Shown one piece after another: positions 15,865-23,450 of a stretch of 64,000 nucleotides of DNA. Under the pieces are notes generated by a model. The model worked only from the letters and a program-made list of their open reading frames with translations. It was not told the origin of the DNA and made no database searches. The DNA is from Sphingomonas ginsenosidimutans (GTDB lineage Bacteria > Pseudomonadota > Alphaproteobacteria > Sphingomonadales > Sphingomonadaceae), in assembly GCF_002374835.1 (NCBI RefSeq), contig NZ_NWVD01000001.1, positions 1 to 64,000 of the forward strand, written 5' to 3'. Each line of letters begins with the position of its first letter. Positions within the stretch are counted from its first letter, which is position 1. The position numbers were made by a program, and so were the translations under genes.

Positions 15865-17694
15865 ATGACCCGATCGATCAACCGGATGACGTGGGTGGCC
15901 ATTCTGGCCCTCGCCGCCTTGGTGCTGGCGGCTGGCGCGACGAGCATCTGGTCCAGCCGCATTCAGGCGCGCGCCGTGGCGCGACTCAATGATTCCAGCG
16001 ACCTGATGCGCAATCACATGACGGCGGACATGATGCACGACGCCATTCGCGGCGACGTGCTGACCGCGCTGGCGGCGCGCACCGATCCGGGGCTGGACGC
16101 CGCGGACGCCGCCGAATCGCTGACCGGGGACATCGCCCATCTGCGCGAGGCGCTGGCCGTCGATCGCGCCTATGTCGCCGCGCCCGACGTCGCGCAGGCC
16201 GCCACGCGCATTACCGCCGACGCCGATCGCTATGCCGCCGCGGCGGAAGCGATCGTGAAGGCGGCGCGGGTCGACCCCGCCGCCGCGAGCGCGCAGCTGC
16301 CGACGTTCCTGAAGACCTTCTCCTCGCTCGAGAAGAGCATGGAAGAGGTATCCGACGCCATCGACCGGCATGTCGACGCGGAGGCCGCCGCCGCCAATTC
16401 CACGGCGTCGCTGGCCAGCCTGCTGATCATCGGGGGCACCGCGATCACCGTGGTGGTCGTGCTGCTGGTCGGCTTCGCCGCGCGCCGCCATGTCGTGGCC
16501 CCGCTGGTCGCGCTGGTCGGCGTGGTCCGGCGGATGAGCGACGGCGACCTGTCGGTGGAGGTGCCCGCCGCGTCGCGTCGCGACGAACTGGGGCAGCTGG
16601 CGGCCGCGACGCAGGCGTTCCGCGACCAGCTGGCGGGCGCCGAGCGCGCCAAGCAGGAACAGACCGACCTGATCGTCGGCAGCGTCGGCGACGCGCTGTC
16701 GCAGCTGGCCGACGGCGACCTGATGGTGCGCGTGGACGCCGACCTGACCGGCCCGTTCGCGAAGCTGAAGAGCGATTTCAACAATGCCGCGCAGGCGCTG
16801 CAGGCGACGATGAAGCGCGTGTCCGATTCGACCAGCGGCATCAACAACGGCGCGGCGGACATCCGCCAGGCGTCCGACGACCTGTCGCAGCGCACCGAGC
16901 AGCAGGCCGCCAGCCTGGAGCAGACCGCCGCCGCGATGGAGCAGATCACCAGCGGCGTGCGCGATTCCGCCAGCCGCGCGGCGCGCGCCAACGCCGCCGT
17001 CGAACAGGCACGCGACGAAGCGCAGCGTTCCGGCGAGGTGATGCAGGCCGCGGTCGCGGCGATGGGCGCGATCGAGCGCACCTCCGGCGAGATTTCGGAC
17101 ATCATCAGCGTGATCGACGGTATCGCGTTCCAGACCAACCTGCTCGCGCTGAACGCCGGGGTCGAGGCGGCGCGCGCGGGCGATGCGGGCAAGGGTTTCG
17201 CCGTCGTCGCATCCGAAGTGCGCGCGCTGGCGCAGCGGTCGGCGGATGCGGCCAAGGACGTGAAGGCGCGCATCACCGCGTCCGCCGATCAGGTCGGCAA
17301 CGGCGTCGGGCTGGTCGGGCAGACCGGCGATGCGCTGAACCGGATCATCGAGCGCATCACCGAGATCAACGCGCTGGTCCGCGAGATCGCCACGTCCGCC
17401 GAACAGCAGTCGAGCAGCCTGGCACAGGTCAGCACCGCGGTGTCCGAGATGGACGGCGTGACGCAGCAGAATGCCGCGATGGTCGAACAGGCGACCGCCG
17501 CGGCGCGCGGCCTGGCGGAGGAAGCCGACATGCTCGCCTCGCAAGTGGCGCGTTTCCGCACCGGCGGCGGCACCGTCACGCCGATCGCGACTGCCCGTGC
17601 CGAACCGTCGCCGGCCCCGATCGTGCCGCAGCGGATCGTTCGACAGGCCGGCAATGCCGCGCTGGCGGTGGAGGACGACTGGTCGTCGTTCTGA
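15865..17694 (+). CDS. Methyl-accepting chemotaxis protein
   Basis: Chemoreceptor of 609 residues. A first membrane helix (about 9-27) is followed by a periplasmic four-helix-type sensor (28-180), a second helix (about 182-208), HAMP (RRMSDGDLSVEVP, with a second HAMP-like copy QLADGDLMVRVD) and a long signalling coiled coil. The hairpin tip ISVIDGIAFQTNLLALNAGVEA is canonical and binds CheA and CheW. The protein ends DDWSSF, a W-x-x-F tail like the pentapeptide that tethers CheR or CheB in some receptors. GGGGAGC lies just before the ATG. No other chemotaxis or flagellar gene is in the window, so it is an orphan receptor here. The ligand is unknown. Confidence 0.95.
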   Translation: MTRSINRMTWVAILALAALVLAAGATSIWSSRIQARAVARLNDSSDLMRNHMTADMMHDAIRGDVLTALAARTDPGLDAADAAESLTGDIAHLREALAVDRAYVAAPDVAQAATRITADADRYAAAAEAIVKAARVDPAAASAQLPTFLKTFSSLEKSMEEVSDAIDRHVDAEAAAANSTASLASLLIIGGTAITVVVVLLVGFAARRHVVAPLVALVGVVRRMSDGDLSVEVPAASRRDELGQLAAATQAFRDQLAGAERAKQEQTDLIVGSVGDALSQLADGDLMVRVDADLTGPFAKLKSDFNNAAQALQATMKRVSDSTSGINNGAADIRQASDDLSQRTEQQAASLEQTAAAMEQITSGVRDSASRAARANAAVEQARDEAQRSGEVMQAAVAAMGAIERTSGEISDIISVIDGIAFQTNLLALNAGVEAARAGDAGKGFAVVASEVRALAQRSADAAKDVKARITASADQVGNGVGLVGQTGDALNRIIERITEINALVREIATSAEQQSSSLAQVSTAVSEMDGVTQQNAAMVEQATAAARGLAEEADMLASQVARFRTGGGTVTPIATARAEPSPAPIVPQRIVRQAGNAALAVEDDWSSF

Positions 17695-17766
17695 CGGCCG
17701 GGCGAAGAGGGCGGGGGGCGCGATCCGGCTCGACTATCCGGCGTCCATCGGGCATCAGCGCGCGCG

Positions 17767-18432
17767 ATGCCCCCCGCCTTCGCTCATATCGACACGTGGA
17801 TCTTCGATCTGGACAACACGCTCTATCCGGCGAGCGCGAACCTGTTCGCGCTGATCGATGCGAAGATGACCGCGTTCATCGCCGATTTCCTGTCGGTCGA
17901 CCCGGTCGAGGCGCGGCGCATCCAGAAGGAATATTTCCTCGGCCACGGCACCACGCTGGCCGGGCTGATGGCCGGGCATGATATCGATCCGGCCGCCTTC
18001 CTCACCTTCGTCCACGATATCGAGATGGACGTGCTGGAGGAGAACGCCCCGCTCGCCGCCGCGCTGGCGCAGCTGCCGGGGCGCAAGCTGGTGTTCACCA
18101 ACGGCGACCGCCCCTATGCGCTGAAGGTGCTGGAGCGGCTTGGCCTGGGGCAAAGCTTCGAGGCGGTGCACGACATCCATGCGATGGACCTGGTGCCCAA
18201 GCCCGCGCCGAGCGCCTATGCCGGGCTGTGCGCGGCGTTCGACATCGACCCGACCCGCGCGCTGTTCGTCGAGGACATGGCCCGCAACCTCGCCCCCGCC
18301 AAGGCGATCGGCATGACGACCGTCTGGGTGGACAACGGGTCGGAGCAGCACCACGACGCCGACCGATCCTATGTCGACCTGCGCGTGACCGACGTCACCG
18401 CCTGGGTCCAGTCACTGTTGGAGGACCAATGA
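17767..18432 (+). CDS. HAD-family pyrimidine 5'-nucleotidase
   Basis: Phosphatase of 221 residues in the SDT1-like branch of the HAD superfamily. Motif I is FDLDNTLYP (nucleophile Asp13), motif II is FTNGDRPYA, motif III includes VPKPAPSAY and motif IV is [12 protein letters not shown]. The cap between motifs I and II is the small helical C1 type. It probably dephosphorylates pyrimidine nucleoside monophosphates. Its stop overlaps the dapD start (ATGA), so the two are co-translated; this pairing is common in related genomes, with no evident metabolic link. Confidence 0.9.
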   Translation: MPPAFAHIDTWIFDLDNTLYPASANLFALIDAKMTAFIADFLSVDPVEARRIQKEYFLGHGTTLAGLMAGHDIDPAAFLTFVHDIEMDVLEENAPLAAALAQLPGRKLVFTNGDRPYALKVLERLGLGQSFEAVHDIHAMDLVPKPAPSAYAGLCAAFDIDPTRALFVEDMARNLAPAKAIGMTTVWVDNGSEQHHDADRSYVDLRVTDVTAWVQSLLEDQ

Positions 18433-19250
18433 CCGCCGAGCTTTCCGCGACGATCGATGCCGCCTGGGACAACCGCGCTGATCTGGGGCTGACCACCGGG
18501 GGCGAGGTGCGCGTCGCGGTCGACCGGGCGCTGGCGATGCTGGACGCCGGGACCGCGCGCGTCGCCGAGCCGGACGGGGCGGGTGGCTGGCGCGTCAACC
18601 AGTGGCTGAAGAAGGCGGTGCTGCTGTCGTTCCGGCTCAACGACAATGCGATGATCGACAACGGTCCAGGCGCCGGCCACTGGTTCGACAAGGTGCCGTC
18701 GAAATTCTCCGGCTGGAGCGAGGCGGAGTTCCGCGCCGCCGGTTTCCGTGCGGTGCCCGGCAGCATCGTGCGCCGCGGCGCGCATGTCGCGAAGGGCGCG
18801 GTGCTGATGCCCAGCTTCGTCAACATCGGCGCCTATGTCGGCGAAGGCACGATGGTCGATACCTGGGCGACGGTGGGCAGCTGCGCGCAGATCGGCAAGA
18901 ACGTCCACATCTGCGGCGGGGCCGGGATCGGCGGCGTGCTGGAGCCGTTGCAGGCCGATCCGGTCATCATCGGCGACGGCGCGTTCATCGGCGCGCGCAG
19001 CGAAGTGGCCGAGGGCGTGCGCGTGGGTGAGGGCGCGGTGCTGTCGATGGGCGTGTACCTGGGCGCGTCGACCAAGATCGTCGACCGCGCCACCGGCGAG
19101 GTCTATCGTGGCGAGGTGCCGCCCTATGCGGTGGTGGTGCCGGGGTCGACCGGCGGCGGCAACCTGGCCCTGTATTGCGCGGTGATCGTCAAGCGCGTGG
19201 ACGCGCAGACCCGCAGCAAGACCAGCATCAACGAACTGCTGCGCGATTGA
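18429..19250 (+). CDS. Tetrahydrodipicolinate N-succinyltransferase
   Basis: DapD, 273 residues, transfers succinyl from succinyl-CoA to tetrahydrodipicolinate in the lysine and diaminopimelate pathway. The N-terminal helical domain (1-100) is followed by the left-handed beta-helix of hexapeptide repeats (about 105-230: [61 protein letters not shown]) and a short C-terminal tail. Length is typical. Cytoplasmic trimer by family knowledge. The start is fixed by the ATGA overlap with the nucleotidase. Confidence 0.96.
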   Translation: MTAELSATIDAAWDNRADLGLTTGGEVRVAVDRALAMLDAGTARVAEPDGAGGWRVNQWLKKAVLLSFRLNDNAMIDNGPGAGHWFDKVPSKFSGWSEAEFRAAGFRAVPGSIVRRGAHVAKGAVLMPSFVNIGAYVGEGTMVDTWATVGSCAQIGKNVHICGGAGIGGVLEPLQADPVIIGDGAFIGARSEVAEGVRVGEGAVLSMGVYLGASTKIVDRATGEVYRGEVPPYAVVVPGSTGGGNLALYCAVIVKRVDAQTRSKTSINELLRD

Positions 19251-19330
19251 TCGGGGCGGCCCCACGCGCCGCTGTATAACATGTAAAACAAAATCGCCGC
19301 GCTGCCTCGACACCGTCATGTGGCGCGCCT

Positions 19331-19359
19331 ATCCACGGGCGCAGCAACCGCCCGTGGAT
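19331..19359 (+). promoter_or_regulatory. Leader hairpin directly before the glpX ribosome site
   Basis: ATCCACGGGCG (19331-19341) and CGCCCGTGGAT (19349-19359) form a perfect 11-bp stem with a 7-base loop, ending two bases before the purine-rich ribosome site (GAAGAGGAAAAG, 19360-19371) of glpX. There is no T-run, so it is not a plain terminator. It could tune translation or mRNA stability. A TATAAC box near 19282 is a possible promoter upstream. Its function is inferred from position only. Confidence 0.45.
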
Positions 19360-19373
19360 GAAGAGGAAAAGCG

Positions 19374-20345
19374 ATGCCGACCGCCAGCAAGGTTCTCGAC
19401 CGTGTGCTCGTGCTGGAAATGGTGCGCGTGACCGAAGCCGCGGCGATCGCCGCCTCGACGCTGACCGGGCGTGGCGACGAAAAGGCCGCCGACGCCGCCG
19501 CGGTGGAGGCGATGCGCGCCGCGCTCAACGAACTGCCGATGGAAGGCACCGTCGTCATCGGCGAGGGCGAGCGCGACGAGGCGCCGATGCTGTACATCGG
19601 CGAGAAGGTGGGCACCGGCAACGGCCCGAAGATCGACATCGCGCTCGATCCGCTGGAAGGCACCACGATCTGCGCCAAGTCGGGGCCGAACAGCCTGGCG
19701 GTGCTGGCGATCGCGGAGGCGGGCGGGCTGCTCAACGCGCCCGACGTCTATATGGACAAGCTGGCGGTCGGCCCGGGCCTGCCCGCCGGGGTCATCGACC
19801 TGGATCGCACGCCGACCCAGAATGTCGAAGCGATCGCCGCGGCCAAGGGCGTGAAGCCCAGCGAGATCATCGCCTGCGTCCTCGACCGCCCGCGGCACGA
19901 GGCGCTGATCGCCGAGCTGCGCGCGATCGGGTGCGGCGTGGTGCTGATCGGCGACGGCGACGTCGCCGGCGTGATCGCCACCTCCGATCCCGACACCACG
20001 ATCGACGTCTACATGGGGTCGGGCGGCGCGCCGGAAGGCGTGCTGGCCTGCGCCGCGCTGCGCTGCGTCGGCGGGCAGTTCAAGGGCCGGCTGCTGTTCC
20101 GCAACGACGACGAACGCGCCCGCGCGCGCAAATGGGGGATCGAGGATCTCGACCGCCAGTACGACCTGAAGGAATTGGCGAAGGGCGACTGCATCTTCGC
20201 CGCGACCGGCGTGACCGACGGGTCGCTGCTCGCCGGGGTCAAGCGCAAGGGCAAGGGCAAGGTGATGACGACCGAAAGCGTCGTGATGCGCGCCTCGTCC
20301 GGCACGGTGCGCTGGGTGAAGGGCGAACACCGCCTCGACCAGTAA
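19374..20345 (+). CDS. Class II fructose-1,6-bisphosphatase
   Basis: GlpX, 323 residues, hydrolyses fructose 1,6-bisphosphate to fructose 6-phosphate in gluconeogenesis. Family motifs: GEGERDEAPMLYIGE near the N-terminus, the metal-binding DPLEGTTICA (the family's lithium-sensitive phosphatase core), GVIATSDPDTTIDVYMG and GSGGAPEGVL. No frameshift or missing motif is seen. A purine-rich ribosome site sits directly before the ATG, preceded by a strong hairpin. The CPBP protease gene follows after nine bases. Confidence 0.95.
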   Translation: MPTASKVLDRVLVLEMVRVTEAAAIAASTLTGRGDEKAADAAAVEAMRAALNELPMEGTVVIGEGERDEAPMLYIGEKVGTGNGPKIDIALDPLEGTTICAKSGPNSLAVLAIAEAGGLLNAPDVYMDKLAVGPGLPAGVIDLDRTPTQNVEAIAAAKGVKPSEIIACVLDRPRHEALIAELRAIGCGVVLIGDGDVAGVIATSDPDTTIDVYMGSGGAPEGVLACAALRCVGGQFKGRLLFRNDDERARARKWGIEDLDRQYDLKELAKGDCIFAATGVTDGSLLAGVKRKGKGKVMTTESVVMRASSGTVRWVKGEHRLDQ

Positions 20346-20354
20346 CGGCCTCGC

Positions 20355-21059
20355 GTGATCGCGTTCGTCGCGCTGGCCGCGGCGCTCGGCGCGCTCTGGG
20401 CGTATCTGCGCGGCGGGGTCCTGCCGGCCCGCTGGTCGCCGGTACGCCGTGGTCCCGCGCGCCGCATCCTGCGCCAGTGTGGCTGGTTCGGCGCGACGAC
20501 GCTGGCCGTGCTGGCGCTGACCGGTCGCTGGCCGGCGCTGGTCGCGCTGCCGCCCGAGTTCGTTTCCGTGCGTGCCGCCACGATCCGACTGGCGGGCGGG
20601 ACGCTGCGGGTGGACGCGGGGACGCTGTGGGTGCTGGGCGGTATCGTGCTGGGCGGCGCGTTGCTGGCGCTCGCTGAACGCTGGCGTGGGCGCCCTTTGG
20701 GGCTGGGCGATGTCGAGGGGGTGATGCCGCGCACCCTCCGCGACTTGGCGTGGAGCGTGCCGCTGTCGGTCAGCGCGGGGGTGAACGAGGAAGCGTTCTT
20801 CCGCCTGCTGCTGCCGCTCGCCATAGCGTGGGTGACCGGATCGGCGCTGGCGGGTTTCGCGGTGGCGACCGTGCTGTTCGGTGCCGCGCACCGCTACCAG
20901 GGCTGGCGCGGCGTCGCGGCGACCGCGATATCGGGCGCGCTGCTGGCGTTCGTCTACCTGCTGACCGGGCAGCTCTGGGTCGCGATCGCATTGCACATCG
21001 CGATCGATCTCAACGCGCTGGTCCTGCGCCCGCTGCTGTCGGGGCGGGTGCGGTGGTGA
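20355..21059 (+). CDS. CPBP-family intramembrane metalloprotease
   Basis: Membrane protein of 234 residues with about six to seven hydrophobic segments. The CPBP (Abi) motifs are complete: E145-E146-x3-R150 in NEEAFFR, FGAAHRYQG, and HIAIDLN near the C-terminus. These form the intramembrane glutamic protease site. It starts with GTG nine bases after glpX, so it is probably in the same transcript. The substrate is unknown; family members act in CAAX processing, bacteriocin immunity or anti-sigma cleavage. The start could be further in, but the N-terminal helix begins right away. Confidence 0.85.
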   Translation: MIAFVALAAALGALWAYLRGGVLPARWSPVRRGPARRILRQCGWFGATTLAVLALTGRWPALVALPPEFVSVRAATIRLAGGTLRVDAGTLWVLGGIVLGGALLALAERWRGRPLGLGDVEGVMPRTLRDLAWSVPLSVSAGVNEEAFFRLLLPLAIAWVTGSALAGFAVATVLFGAAHRYQGWRGVAATAISGALLAFVYLLTGQLWVAIALHIAIDLNALVLRPLLSGRVRW

Positions 21060-21098
21060 GGGGCGCGACGCTTCGCGCAAGCTCTGTTCGACGCCGTC

Positions 21099-21186
21099 AT
21101 GCCGGACCTGTTCCGGCATCCACCGTGCCGCATATTCGCCAGCATGTGTTCTCGCGGCGCAATGGACCCCGGACCCAGTCCGGGGT
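21099..21186. repeat. REP-like pair of palindromes
   Basis: ATGCCGGA (21099-21106) pairs with TCCGGCAT (21112-21119), and ACCCCGGA (21166-21173) pairs with TCCGGGGT (21179-21186). Each has a five-base loop and both are flanked by GTCAT or GTGACG-type edges. They fill the space between the convergent CPBP and DsbA-like genes. This looks like an interspersed extragenic palindrome pair and could also stop transcription from both sides. Copy number in the genome is unknown. Confidence 0.55.
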
Positions 21187-21245
21187 GACGGGTTCGCCCG
21201 GGGCGCGCTTCATCGCGATATCTTCCTTCGCGACAGGGGCGGCAT

Positions 21246-21956
21246 TCAGCGCGCCGCGCGCGCCTTGGCGATCGCGTCCTGCAGCCGTTCGATCGGCAGC
21301 GCGCCGCTCAGCACCTGGTCGCCCACCACCCAGCTGGGCGTGCCGGTGATGCCCAGTTTGGCGGCGGTTTCCATGTTCTGGCGGATGGTCGCGTCGGCGT
21401 CGGCGGGGATGCGCGCGGCGTCGACGCCGGTCGCCTTCGCCGCCTGTGCGATCGTCGCGTCGCTGACCGGGCCGGCGGCGTAGAGCGCGTCGTGGAACGG
21501 CTTGAACTTGCCCTGTGATGCCGCCGCCAGCGCGGCGCGCGCGGCGGTGCGGCTTTCGTCGGACAGGACCGGCAATTCCTTGAACACGACGCGCAGGTTG
21601 CGATCGGCGGCCACCAGCCGGTCGATCGTCGGCAGGGTGGCGCGGCAGAAGCCGCAATTATAGTCGTAATATTCGACCAGCGTGACGTCGCCCTTCGGGT
21701 TGCCGATCCACGCGCCGGCATAGGGCTCCTCGATCGCGCCGCGCGATGCGGAGACGGCGCGCGCGGCGTCGCGTTCCTGCAATTTCTGCATCGCCTGCGG
21801 GATGATCTCCGGATTGGCGAGCAGATATTCGCGCACCACCTGTTCGGTACGCGCGCGGTCGCCCGCCTCCGGCGCGACGCGGTTGGCCAGCCACATGCCG
21901 CCCGCGCCGAACACCGCGCCCAGCACCACCATTCCCAGCAACCAGACGCGATTCAC
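21246..21956 (-). CDS. DsbA-family thiol:disulfide protein, membrane anchored
   Basis: Protein of 236 residues. An N-terminal hydrophobic helix (about 4-24) anchors or exports it. A short helical region (residues 33-70, the Com1/ScsC-type N-terminal domain with ANPEIIPQAMQKLQ) precedes the thioredoxin fold with active site CGFC (YDYNCGFCRA) and the cis-Pro loop TGTPSWV. It should oxidise or isomerise disulfides in the periplasm. The GTG start at 21956 overlaps the upstream M48 protease stop (GTGA), so the two are co-translated. The GTG fits best because upstream sequence belongs to that protease. Confidence 0.88.
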   Translation of the reverse strand: MNRVWLLGMVVLGAVFGAGGMWLANRVAPEAGDRARTEQVVREYLLANPEIIPQAMQKLQERDAARAVSASRGAIEEPYAGAWIGNPKGDVTLVEYYDYNCGFCRATLPTIDRLVAADRNLRVVFKELPVLSDESRTAARAALAAASQGKFKPFHDALYAAGPVSDATIAQAAKATGVDAARIPADADATIRQNMETAAKLGITGTPSWVVGDQVLSGALPIERLQDAIAKARAAR

Positions 21957-23332
21957 CGTTTCTTCTTCCTGTCCTTGTCGAACGCGGTCTGCGAGGTCAT
22001 CGCGATATCCTGCGCGCGGATCCAGTCGGGGGTGTTCTTGGTCAGCCCCGCCATCGCCGCGCGAGCGCGGTCGACGGCGGTGCGATGGTCGCCGATCATG
22101 CTGGCGCGCTCGGCACTGGCCAGCGCGGCGCGCGCCTCGTCCCCGGTCAGTTCATAGACGGTGCCCAGCTGGAGCCACGCGAACGGATTGTCGGTATCGC
22201 GGCCCACCGCGGTGCGCAGCACGCGCTTGGCCTCGTCGTAATTCTTCGGGTCCTCGGTCGCGATCAGCGCGTGGCCGTAGGTGGTGGCGATCAGCGGATC
22301 GTTGCGCGACCCCTCGGTCGCCTGCCTGAGCGGCGCGATCGCCAGCTTGGGCTTGCCCGCCTCCAGCAGGATCTGGCCCATGATCTCCTGGAAATAGGGA
22401 TCGGCGGGCGACCGCGCGACCAGCGCCTCCGCCTCGGCATCGGCTTTGTCGGGGTAGCCGCCGCGGTGATAGGCATAGGCGCGCGCGTAGTGCGCGTAGA
22501 TCGACTGGTCGCTCTCGGGATATTTCTGCAACGCCTGCGCGGGGGGCAGCAGATAGCCGTCGAGCTTCGCCTTCACGCGGCGGAAGCGTTCCTCGATCGC
22601 CGGGTCGGACGGCTTGTTCCACGACGGCGACGCCTGCAGATCGGCCGTCAGCGTCTGGATGCGCGTGCCCGACAGCGGGTGCGACTGCATGAACGGGTCG
22701 ATGTTCTTCGTCCCGTAGCGATATTCCTGCTGCTGCAACTTCTTGAAGAAGGCGAGCATTCCCTGGCCGGTGATGCCGGCGGTGTTGAGATAGCGGACCG
22801 CGGAGGCATCGGCGGTCGCTTCCTGCACGCGGGTGAAGGACAGGTATTTGCCCAGCGCCGCCTGCTGCCCGGCGGCCAGGATCCCCGCGCCAGCCTCTCC
22901 CCCGCCCGCCGCCATCGCGGCGAGGCCGAGGACCATCGAGAGCAGGTAGATGCCCATCGCGGGCTTCTGCGCCTGTTCGCCGCTGATGATGTGGCCGTCG
23001 GCGATATGGCCCAGTTCGTGCGCGATCACGCCCTGCACCTGATTGGCGTTGTCGGCGGCCTGGATCAGCCCGGTGTGGATGTAGACGATCTGCCCCCCCG
23101 CGACGAAGGCGTTGATCGAATCGTCGTTGACCAGCGCGAACTGGACGTCGGCGGGGCGCAGGCCTGCGGCGGTGACCAGCGGCGCGGACATGTCGCGCAG
23201 CAGCGATTCGCTTTCGGCATCGCGCAGGATCGACTGCGCCTGCGCCGGCTGCGCGGCGACCAGCACCGTCATCGCGATACCGATCACGAACCGGCGAAAG
23301 GGAGGCCGGCGGCGGGAGGGGCGGTGCGTCAT
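21953..23332 (-). CDS. Periplasmic M48 metalloprotease with TPR domain (BepA-like)
   Basis: Protein of 459 residues. A signal peptide lies at about 10-33 (VLVAAQPAQA). The zinc protease domain has HELGH (His105, Glu106, His109) and a downstream ligand Glu in EATADASAV. A glycine-rich hydrophobic stretch follows HELGH. The second half is helical with TPR-like repeats (YAHYARAYAYHRGGYPDKA, DPYFQEIMGQILLEAGKPKLA, NPFAWLQLGTVYELTGD). BepA-type proteins clear stalled LptD and BAM substrates. I start at the ATG at 23332; an upstream in-frame extension is low-complexity and unlikely. It lies 118 bases after rne and overlaps the DsbA-like gene, with which it may share a role in envelope quality control. 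Confidence 0.9.
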   Translation of the reverse strand: MTHRPSRRRPPFRRFVIGIAMTVLVAAQPAQAQSILRDAESESLLRDMSAPLVTAAGLRPADVQFALVNDDSINAFVAGGQIVYIHTGLIQAADNANQVQGVIAHELGHIADGHIISGEQAQKPAMGIYLLSMVLGLAAMAAGGGEAGAGILAAGQQAALGKYLSFTRVQEATADASAVRYLNTAGITGQGMLAFFKKLQQQEYRYGTKNIDPFMQSHPLSGTRIQTLTADLQASPSWNKPSDPAIEERFRRVKAKLDGYLLPPAQALQKYPESDQSIYAHYARAYAYHRGGYPDKADAEAEALVARSPADPYFQEIMGQILLEAGKPKLAIAPLRQATEGSRNDPLIATTYGHALIATEDPKNYDEAKRVLRTAVGRDTDNPFAWLQLGTVYELTGDEARAALASAERASMIGDHRTAVDRARAAMAGLTKNTPDWIRAQDIAMTSQTAFDKDRKKKR

Positions 23333-23450
23333 CGCGCGCCGGGATAGCGCCGGCCGCTGAACCGGCGCTGACCCGGTTGCGCCGAAGCGGCCGGCCGCCC
23401 CCGTCCGTCCACGCCGCGCGGCGGCGGGGGGAGGAGGGCGGCCGGGTCCG

